Source: Armatimonadota bacterium (GTDB taxonomy: Bacteria; Vulcanimicrobiota; JACPDS01). From it: a stretch of DNA of 5,277 bases. Numbering within the stretch: position 1 is the first letter of the stretch; every line of letters starts with the position of its first letter. The stretch is from assembly GCA_016183885.1 (NCBI GenBank), contig JACPDS010000014.1:1-5277 (forward strand). Direction: 5' to 3'. The notes under the pieces are model-generated. The model ran no database searches and was not told where the DNA came from. It saw only the letters and a list, made by a program, of their open reading frames with translations. The position numbers and the translations under genes were made by a program. Of the stretch, positions 1 through 4,960 are shown piece after piece.

Positions 1-879
1 ATCCATTTCTACGCTTAAACCAACAGTATATTTATTTTCTCCTAAAATTGAATCCAGGGAATCTTGAATATTCTTCTTTAAACGATTCTCTATATTAGCT
101 TGAACTTCCTGTTGATTAGACGTTAACATTCCGATTTCTTTTCCACCCTTAATAATATTTTCATTAGCTAAAATAGGACGCCCATCATCTCCTACTATCT
201 TCACATTTAATGGATCTAAATTTGGCACTGCATAAGATACTAAATGAATAATACCGGCAACTTGATTGGGAGAGAGTTTGAAATTAGGCTGCAGTCTTAA
301 CATTACCGCCGCTTTAGCCGGAGTGGCATCTTCGCTAAAACTATCTTTATCCGGAATAACCACTTTTACATAGGCATCGGCAATACCTTCAATACTGCGA
401 ATCTCCTCAATTAATTCTCCTTCTAAACGGGCTTGTTTTAAAGCATCGATTTCTTCTTTAGTTTTAGTGGCAATTCCGCCGCCTTTCTCTTCTTGAGGCA
501 TTACAGGACGACGCGGGTAACCCTGCATAGCTAATTGAGTTTTTGTTCTAATTTTATTGCCCGGAGAAATAAAAATTCTATTGCCGGTTTCATTTAGTTT
601 ATAATCGACATTCATTTGAGACAATTTAACGGTAATTTCCTGAATTTCAAGAGGACTTAAATTATTTGGATAAAGTTCTACATAAGCTGAAGACTTATTC
701 AAAAAATTAAATATTATAATTAAAAATAAAAATCCTCCTATTAAAGCAATACCTGTAATTTTTTGCTTTGAATCTAAATTATTAAACATCTGGAGGATTT
801 TATCAAATAAATTTCCTCCCCCTTTAGGCGATAAAGGTGACATTCCTGAACGCATACCTGTTTGCATTCCTGTAGCCAT
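1..879 (-). CDS. fliF: FliF, flagellar MS-ring protein (N-terminal 293 residues, cut by window edge)
   Basis: FliF forms the MS ring in the inner membrane, the platform on which the rod, export gate and C-ring are built. I translated this strand by hand: the frame is open from the ATG at 879-877 to base 1, giving 293 of the usual roughly 520-560 residues, so the C-terminal half lies outside. Visible are a Gly/Met-rich leader (1-22), a cytoplasmic stretch, a transmembrane helix at about 42-60 (rich in I, L, F, G), then the periplasmic ring-building region. The latter has family-typical segments such as YPNNLSPLEIQEI, ARLEGELIEEI, a VKVVIPDKDSF strand and LVSYAVPNLDPLNVKIV. The start is supported by an AAGGAAGGTG ribosome binding site seven bases upstream. 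It is the fourth gene of a flgB-flgC-fliE-fliF operon, but about 70 bases separate it from fliE, and that gap carries a long inverted repeat. The leader has closely spaced Met codons (1, 5, 9, 13), so a slightly later start is possible. Confidence 0.95.
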   Translation of the reverse strand, partial: MATGMQTGMRSGMSPLSPKGGGNLFDKILQMFNNLDSKQKITGIALIGGFLFLIIIFNFLNKSSAYVELYPNNLSPLEIQEITVKLSQMNVDYKLNETGNRIFISPGNKIRTKTQLAMQGYPRRPVMPQEEKGGGIATKTKEEIDALKQARLEGELIEEIRSIEGIADAYVKVVIPDKDSFSEDATPAKAAVMLRLQPNFKLSPNQVAGIIHLVSYAVPNLDPLNVKIVGDDGRPILANENIIKGGKEIGMLTSNQQEVQANIENRLKKNIQDSLDSILGENKYTVGLSVEMD

Positions 880-908
880 AAAATACACCTTCCTTTTTCA
901 AATTTTCT

Positions 909-949
909 TTTTCTCTTTTAAGAATTTTAAAAATTCTTAAAAGAGAAAA
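909..949. repeat. Perfect 20-bp inverted repeat between fliE and fliF
   Basis: Bases 909-928 and 930-949 are exact reverse complements around a single central base (929). As RNA they would form a hairpin of about 18 pairs with a small loop, all A/U except three G-C pairs. It starts two bases after the fliE stop codon and ends about 14 bases before the fliF ribosome binding site. On the minus-strand transcript the stem is followed by an A-rich run, not a U tract, and on the plus strand by a mixed AT sequence, so it does not look like an intrinsic terminator in either direction. A role in mRNA processing or stability, or in setting fliF expression apart from the upstream genes, is inference. 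Confidence 0.85.
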
Positions 950-951
950 TA

Positions 952-1233
952 TTATATCTGCATCTGGAATAAAGCCGTTGTAGCAGAAGCACCTTTTGAG
1001 GCAATAGTTAAATCATGAACATTTTCCAGTTCTCCTGAAGCTAATTTGGTTCCTAATTCACTATAATTCTCTAAAGAATTATTGGCATGACCTAAAGCTT
1101 GAGCAAAAATATTATTAAAACTCTCTCCTTCTTTAGCAGTTTCTGATTCACCATCTTGTAAATAAGTATAAACTGGATTTGAAAGAGGAGTAATTTGAGA
1201 CTTAAGAGGTTGAATTGATGTAAAATCTTGCAT
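952..1233 (-). CDS. fliE: FliE, flagellar hook-basal body junction protein, with an atypically short C-terminus
   Basis: FliE links the MS ring to the proximal rod and is among the first proteins exported by the flagellar type III system. The 93-residue protein has a variable, probably disordered N-terminus (about 1-36), then the conserved amphipathic region with SFNNIFAQALGHANNSLENY (38-57), a short linker with SGELENVHDL and the IASKGAS segment. Family members normally continue with a helix of the pattern RNK..EAY.EI.RMQV. Here the protein stops at FQMQI, so about 15 residues are missing, either at the very end or as an internal deletion that kept the terminal MQI. The other frames up to fliF do not encode the missing piece. 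The ATG at 1233 has a perfect GGAGG at 1241-1245, seven bases away, and flgC ends 27 bases upstream. The assignment rests on the conserved core and the flgC-fliE-fliF order. Whether this FliE is functional is open. Confidence 0.87.
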   Translation of the reverse strand: MQDFTSIQPLKSQITPLSNPVYTYLQDGESETAKEGESFNNIFAQALGHANNSLENYSELGTKLASGELENVHDLTIASKGASATTALFQMQI

Positions 1234-1260
1234 TTTTATGCCTCCTGATTATTTTTATTT

Positions 1261-1728
1261 TTAAGCTTGCCTTCCGATTTCTAAAGCTCTCTGAGCCATT
1301 GATTTAGCGGCTTCAATGGCAGTAGCATTTGCTTCATATGTACGGCTGGTCATAATTAAACTGGTCATTTCTTCAATAATATTTATATTAGGCATAGCTA
1401 CATAACCTTTCCATTTACCTTCTTTAATTGCTCGAGGATTATCCGGGTCGTAAACATATTTTAATGGTTCTTTTGACTCCTCTACCCCGGCTACTTTTAC
1501 TCCGAGACCTGAAAAATTAATCCCTTCTTCCTCTCCTTCATCCATTCCAACTGGAACGACAAATTCAGGACGATCCGCCGGAGTAATTACAGCCATCTTG
1601 GCTCGATAAGGATTGCCTTGAGCATCGGTAGTATTAACATTGGCAATATTATTAGCGATAATATCCATCTTAAATCTTTCCGCGCTCATACCGCTTGCGC
1701 TTATATCCATAGAAGAAAAAAATGACAT
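1261..1728 (-). CDS. flgC: FlgC, flagellar proximal rod protein
   Basis: FlgC is one of the proximal rod subunits of the flagellar axis, exported through the basal body and assembled on FliE/FlgB. The 155-residue protein carries the rod/hook family N-terminal signature: an SGMSAERFKMDIIANNIANVN-type heptad helix at about 12-32. It also has the matching C-terminal helix (about 127-152, MTSRTYEANATAIEAAKSMA onward) that packs with it in the axial D0 core. Between them lies a beta-rich middle with RAKMAVITP and an acidic insertion (DEGEEE, about 63-68), making it slightly longer than the usual 135-150 residues. The ATG at 1728 is preceded by AGGAGG at 1737-1742, eight bases upstream and almost touching the flgB stop, so the two genes are probably co-transcribed and may be translationally linked. 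Nothing appears damaged. Confidence 0.97.
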   Translation of the reverse strand: MSFFSSMDISASGMSAERFKMDIIANNIANVNTTDAQGNPYRAKMAVITPADRPEFVVPVGMDEGEEEGINFSGLGVKVAGVEESKEPLKYVYDPDNPRAIKEGKWKGYVAMPNINIIEEMTSLIMTSRTYEANATAIEAAKSMAQRALEIGRQA

Positions 1729-1743
1729 TATTTAAACCTCCTT

Positions 1744-2136
1744 TTATCTTATACTATCAATAACAAATCTTATATTCCCGATATCCTTAGTAATTTTACC
1801 CACTAAAGCATTATAAAGAATTTGATTTTTAGCTAAAGAAGCCATTTGCTTATTAATATCAACTTCTTGAGTGTTATCTTGAACTACTTGAGCAACTCCG
1901 GGTTTAAAATCGTTATTTAAAGCAAAATGCTCCGGTTCGGTTTTCTCACATACTACTTCAAATTCCATATTGCTTTCTCCTGCCAATTCTTGTTTTAATT
2001 GTTCTTCAAAAGTTACCGCCTGAGGTCTAAATCCGGGAGTATTTACATTAGAAATATTATTAGCAATCACTTGCTGGCGTAAACTAGCGGCATCTAAAGC
2101 TTTTTCTAAGATATTACTATTAAATAAATCGCTCAT
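1744..2136 (-). CDS. flgB: FlgB, flagellar proximal rod protein
   Basis: FlgB is a proximal rod subunit that joins FliE and the other rod proteins in the axial structure. The 130-residue protein has the typical length and both family ends. The N-terminal helix contains ANNISNVNTPGF at residues 25-36, the hallmark of rod and hook proteins. The C-terminal segment (about 86-115) reads DNTQEVDINKQMASLAKNQI, matching the N.VD.(E)KEM-type helix. The ATG at 2136 has AAGGAGG at 2144-2150, seven bases upstream. It is the first gene of the operon, facing the divergent spacer, and its stop is 15 bases from the flgC start. Any operon promoter must therefore lie in 2151-2458 or beyond. Confidence 0.97.
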   Translation of the reverse strand: MSDLFNSNILEKALDAASLRQQVIANNISNVNTPGFRPQAVTFEEQLKQELAGESNMEFEVVCEKTEPEHFALNNDFKPGVAQVVQDNTQEVDINKQMASLAKNQILYNALVGKITKDIGNIRFVIDSIR

Positions 2137-2210
2137 AAAACTTCCTCCTTAAATAACAAATTTTATATTTTTCTAGCTTATTTATATCATACAAAAAGAT
2201 TATTAATAAA

Positions 2211-2239
2211 ATATTATCAAATTGTTAAATTTTTGTTAA
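2211..2239 (-). promoter_or_regulatory. Candidate housekeeping promoter for the flgB operon
   Basis: Reading the minus strand, TTAACA (2239-2234, five of six bases of the -35 consensus) is followed after 17 bases by TAATAT (2216-2211), with a TG one base upstream of the -10 element as in extended -10 promoters. This would give a leader of roughly 65-70 bases before flgB. The surrounding sequence is so AT-rich that chance matches are likely. Confidence 0.4.
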
Positions 2240-2371
2240 CTTTTATTTTTATTTCTAAATCATTAAATTTTCTTTATTTTACAACATTTTTTTAAAATTA
2301 TAGATACTCGCCTAAAAGTAACTTCGTGTAATGCATGCGGGAGATTATAAAAAATTTATTATTTTAAACCC

Positions 2372-2401
2372 TTTACTTTAAATTAATTGTCGTGATATAG
2401 T
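2372..2401 (+). promoter_or_regulatory. Extended -10 promoter for the 123-residue protein gene
   Basis: TTTACT at 2372-2377 is separated by 18 bases from TATAGT at 2396-2401, and a TG at 2393-2394 supplies an extended -10 element. An alternative pairing is TTGTCG (2387-2392) with TAAAAT (2411-2416). Either would start transcription some 35-50 bases before the ATG at 2459, with GGAGG at 2448-2452. The form suggests a housekeeping sigma factor. Confidence 0.55.
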
Positions 2402-2458
2402 AGTAGAAATTAAAATAATTAATGAAAAAATAAAAAATTATAATTATGGAGGAAAATC

Positions 2459-2830
2459 ATGGATAACGATTTTAAAATATCTCATCCTCAACAAATTCCC
2501 AGCGGAGCTGAATGGATTTTAAAGAAAAATCCTAAAAGCCCTGACAATTCTTTGGAAACATCTCCAACTCCCGATCATACCACTTTAAGCAGTAAAAAAG
2601 AAATTAAGCGAGAAAAAATTTTAAGATTTATTCAAGGCGCAAAAGAAATTGAACCAAAAGAAGCGCTTGATGACAAAATTAAAAAATTAATCGCTCAAGC
2701 TTTAATTTTAGAATATGGAGAATCGATCTTAAAAAATCCGGGTTATCCTCAGTTAGAGAACAAATTAGCTCAAGTAATTTTAGAAAAACATCCTGAAAAA
2801 ATAACTTCCTTTTTAGATACTTTATCTTAA
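2459..2830 (+). CDS. Hypothetical small helical protein, 123 residues
   Basis: I do not recognise this protein. The ATG at 2459 has a strong GGAGG six bases upstream and a promoter-like sequence before it, so it is very probably a real gene. The N-terminal 45 residues are polar and proline-rich (P at 10, 14, 25, 28, 36, 38), probably disordered. The rest is Lys/Glu-rich and predicted helical by eye: REKILRFIQGAKEIEP, then DDKIKKLIAQALILEYGESI and LENKLAQVILEKHPEKITSF. There is no signal peptide, membrane segment or Cys/His metal site, so a cytoplasmic helical-bundle protein is likely. It lies upstream of and in line with the pseudokinase gene, 111 bases away, but a weak terminator-like hairpin separates them. 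Its ILRFIQ and IAQALI segments resemble a stretch in the partial gene at the right edge, possibly a shared family motif. A regulatory or scaffold role would be guesswork. Confidence 0.8.
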   Translation: MDNDFKISHPQQIPSGAEWILKKNPKSPDNSLETSPTPDHTTLSSKKEIKREKILRFIQGAKEIEPKEALDDKIKKLIAQALILEYGESILKNPGYPQLENKLAQVILEKHPEKITSFLDTLS

Positions 2831-2859
2831 AACTCCTCAATACTGAATATTTCAACTAT

Positions 2860-2875
2860 AAGCCGGGATCGGCTT
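2860..2875. repeat. Small GC-rich hairpin after the 123-residue gene
   Basis: AAGCCG and CGGCTT form a perfect six-base-pair stem around a GGAT tetraloop, 30 bases after the stop codon. No T tract follows, so it is not a standard terminator on its own. It may be part of the 3' end structure of the upstream transcript. Confidence 0.5.
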
Positions 2876-2903
2876 CAAACGCAAAAATGTTATTTTATTT
2901 AAT

Positions 2904-2928
2904 AAGCAGGAAATCTGCTTTAATTTTT
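2904..2928 (+). terminator. Weak terminator-like hairpin upstream of the pseudokinase gene
   Basis: AAGCAG (2904-2909) and CTGCTT (2915-2920) form a six-base-pair stem with a GAAAT loop, followed by TAATTTTT. This is a short stem with a modest T run, so termination would be partial at best. It ends 13 bases before the next ATG, which places it where it could equally affect translation initiation of the following gene. Confidence 0.4.
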
Positions 2929-2941
2929 AGAAAAAGTTTTT

Positions 2942-4789
2942 ATGGATGAATTATCTCTTGAAACTCTTTTACAAAACCGCTATGAAATTAAAAAATTAAT
3001 CGCCTCTCGCCCCCAAGGAAATACTTATTTAGCCAAAGACAAAAAAATTACTGACAAAAACTGGATTATTAAGGAATTAATCCCTTCTATTAAGTTTTCT
3101 CCCGAAGAATTAAAATTGCGCCGAGAAAAACTTTATTACGCTATTGAATCTTTGCAAAATTATAATCATCCTAATTTAGCAAAAATTTTAGAAGGTTTTA
3201 AAGAAGGACAAAGAGAGTATATAGTAATGGAAAATATCGAAGGGATAAGTTTGGAAAAATTTTATGAAATGAGCGCTAATCCTTTTCCTGAAGAACAAGT
3301 CTTAAAATGGGCGCTTGAAATTTGCGAAGCTCTATATTATCTGCATGACCGCCCCCAAGCTTTTATTTTCGATGTTTTAGAACCCAGTCATATCATTTTA
3401 CAGGAAGATAATAATATCAAATTAGTTAATTTTGGATTAGATCGTTTTTTTGATCCCAACTTTTCCTTTGATGTATTTACTCTTGATCTCCAAGAATTAA
3501 GCAAAGAATATAATAAATTTGGAGAAACTCTTTATTTTTTACTTACAAAAAAAAATATCTATCAAGACAATATAGAATCTTCTCAAATTAATCCGGAGTT
3601 AATTAAAATCATTTATAAATGTCTGGATAAAGAAGCCTCGCTCTTATGGGGAAATTGGCTGGATATAAAAAAAGAAATTGTAAATGTATTACATCCCGGA
3701 AAAGAACCTGTATATGATTTTAAAATAAAAACTAAAACATCTCCTTATTTAAATTATTATGAAAAATTAAAAATTTTTTTTTCTCCTTTATTTTATTCAA
3801 TATTATCTCAAAAGGCGACTTTTTTACTTGCGGAAATTTTGGCTTTAATTTTACTGCCTATTTTAATTTATCAAATTACTCATCCAAAAATTATTTATAT
3901 TAAAAAAGGACCGGTTATCTACATACTTTATAATCATAAAGAAATAGATTTATTTGACTTAAATTATCAGAATAAAATTTATCATTTTGCTTTTGAAGAT
4001 TCATGGGATAAAATTGCGGCTAGTTTAAATGGAAAATATATCCTTTTAAGCCAAAAAAATAATAAACAGATTAAAAAATTTCATCCTCAAGATAATACTT
4101 CCCAAAACTTAACTGTTGATCTCACCCCCACTTCAATTTTAGCCGCTAAAGGCGGAAAAAATTTATATATTATTCAGGAAAAAACCAATAATCTCAGCCA
4201 AATAAATTTAATAGACTTTAATTTTAAAAATATTATTCCTTTAGGAAAAAATCCGCAAGAAATCGTTCAAAGTAAAAATGGACTTATTTTTGTATCTAAT
4301 TATGATTCTGATAGTTTATCTATAATTAATCCGGATGCCAATTTAGTGATTCATACTTTAATGCTGGAAGGGGGGCCAAAAGCTCTGCTTGCATCTAAAA
4401 AAACATCAAAAATTTTCTGCGCTTTAAAAAAATGGGATAAAATTTTAGTGATTAATTCTGAAAGAAACTCTGAATTTGAAATAGAAGAAGAATTTATTGA
4501 CCTGGGGGGAAGAGCTCCTGAATCTTTAGCTTCGGATAATCAGGAAGAATATTTATATGTAGCCAATCAAAACACTCATTCTTTAGGAATAATCGACTTA
4601 AAAAAAGGGAAATTAAAAACTACTTTAAACTTAAAATCTTCTCCTTTAAAATTAGTCTTTGCTCCCCCTAATAATTTATGGATATTGCAGACAAATGGAG
4701 AAATTGCTTTATTAAATACTCTTACTAATTTAATCGTAAAAAATTTTTTTGCAGGAAAAAAACCTCAGGATATGATTTTAGTGCCTTAA
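2942..4789 (+). CDS. Membrane-anchored Ser/Thr pseudokinase with C-terminal seven-bladed YVTN-type beta-propeller
   Basis: Probable one-pass membrane receptor of 615 residues. Residues 13-250 follow the bacterial Hanks-type kinase fold: RYEIKKLI start, a degenerate glycine loop (only G26 kept), the ATP-site lysine K44 in WIIKEL, HPNL at 76-79 and the hinge-like YIVMENIEG at 93-101. The catalytic loop that should read RDLKPSN is DVLEPSH (144-150), so the catalytic Asp is Val145, the Lys is Glu147 and the Asn is His150. DFG is NFG (163-165), and the GTPGYxAPE activation segment is absent. I infer a pseudokinase that may still bind nucleotide. A transmembrane helix lies at about 292-312. Residues 323-615 divide by eye into seven repeats of about 42 residues, best seen at IFVSNYDSDSLSIINPD (449-465) and LYVANQNTHSLGIIDL (538-553), typical of YVTN/YncE-like propellers. 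By analogy with PknD the propeller would be extracytoplasmic. The ATG at 2942 is the only reasonable start, because an in-frame TAA lies at 2921, but it lacks a good Shine-Dalgarno sequence (only AGAAAAAG). Confidence 0.88.
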   Translation: MDELSLETLLQNRYEIKKLIASRPQGNTYLAKDKKITDKNWIIKELIPSIKFSPEELKLRREKLYYAIESLQNYNHPNLAKILEGFKEGQREYIVMENIEGISLEKFYEMSANPFPEEQVLKWALEICEALYYLHDRPQAFIFDVLEPSHIILQEDNNIKLVNFGLDRFFDPNFSFDVFTLDLQELSKEYNKFGETLYFLLTKKNIYQDNIESSQINPELIKIIYKCLDKEASLLWGNWLDIKKEIVNVLHPGKEPVYDFKIKTKTSPYLNYYEKLKIFFSPLFYSILSQKATFLLAEILALILLPILIYQITHPKIIYIKKGPVIYILYNHKEIDLFDLNYQNKIYHFAFEDSWDKIAASLNGKYILLSQKNNKQIKKFHPQDNTSQNLTVDLTPTSILAAKGGKNLYIIQEKTNNLSQINLIDFNFKNIIPLGKNPQEIVQSKNGLIFVSNYDSDSLSIINPDANLVIHTLMLEGGPKALLASKKTSKIFCALKKWDKILVINSERNSEFEIEEEFIDLGGRAPESLASDNQEEYLYVANQNTHSLGIIDLKKGKLKTTLNLKSSPLKLVFAPPNNLWILQTNGEIALLNTLTNLIVKNFFAGKKPQDMILVP

Positions 4790-4840
4790 CAGGCTCTTTC
4801 CAAATGGCGCGCATATCATCTATATAACGCAAATAATTAC

Positions 4841-4869
4841 TTTACTTGTATGGTAAAAATAGATATAAT
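4841..4869 (+). promoter_or_regulatory. Housekeeping promoter for the right-edge gene
   Basis: TTTACT (4841-4846) and a perfect TATAAT (4864-4869) are spaced by exactly 17 bases. Transcription would start near 4876, giving a leader of about 85 bases before the ATG at 4961, which has AAGGAG at 4945-4950. The same -35 hexamer and a GATATA(A/G)T -10 region occur before the 123-residue gene. The rest of 4790-4960 holds no gene, and I see no clear terminator after the pseudokinase stop. Confidence 0.65.
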
Positions 4870-4960
4870 TAAGAATATAAATTCATAAACGGCAAGCTGT
4901 AAGAAAATTCGGCGCTTATACTTTAACCCTAAAACTTTATTAAAAAGGAGAGATAATTTT

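Larger units (their letters stand above)
2137..2458. other. Divergent intergenic spacer between flgB and the rightward genes
   Basis: About 320 bases with no credible gene on either strand. It is strongly AT-rich except for a patch at about 2306-2343 that contains a small palindromic GCATGC. It holds the flgB ribosome binding site, a candidate leftward promoter near 2211-2239, and a better rightward promoter near 2372-2401. The heptamer TTGTTAA occurs twice, at 2222-2228 and 2233-2239, 11 bases apart. A perfect TATAAT on the minus strand (2302-2297) has no convincing -35 partner. I see no RNA gene or recognisable riboswitch here, and no sigma-28 or sigma-54 flagellar promoter consensus. Confidence 0.7.

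Noticed and set aside
909..949. Intrinsic transcription terminator after fliE
   Set aside because: The stem is almost entirely A/U and is followed by A-rich sequence on the minus-strand transcript and by no T run on the plus strand.
2297..2302. Promoter at the perfect minus-strand TATAAT in the divergent spacer
   Set aside because: No acceptable -35 hexamer is found 15-19 bases upstream on that strand, and perfect TATAAT matches are expected by chance at this base composition.
2306..2343. Riboswitch or small RNA in the less AT-rich patch of the spacer
   Set aside because: It contains only a short GCATGC palindrome, with no recognisable aptamer core such as a c-di-GMP element, and no terminator follows.
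2860..2875. Terminator of the 123-residue gene at the GC-rich hairpin
   Set aside because: The stem is followed by CAAACGC rather than a T tract; the hairpin at 2904-2928 is the better, though still weak, candidate.
2942..3700. Active PknD-type Ser/Thr kinase
   Set aside because: The catalytic Asp, catalytic-loop Lys and Asn, and the DFG Asp are all substituted, and the APE-containing activation segment is missing.
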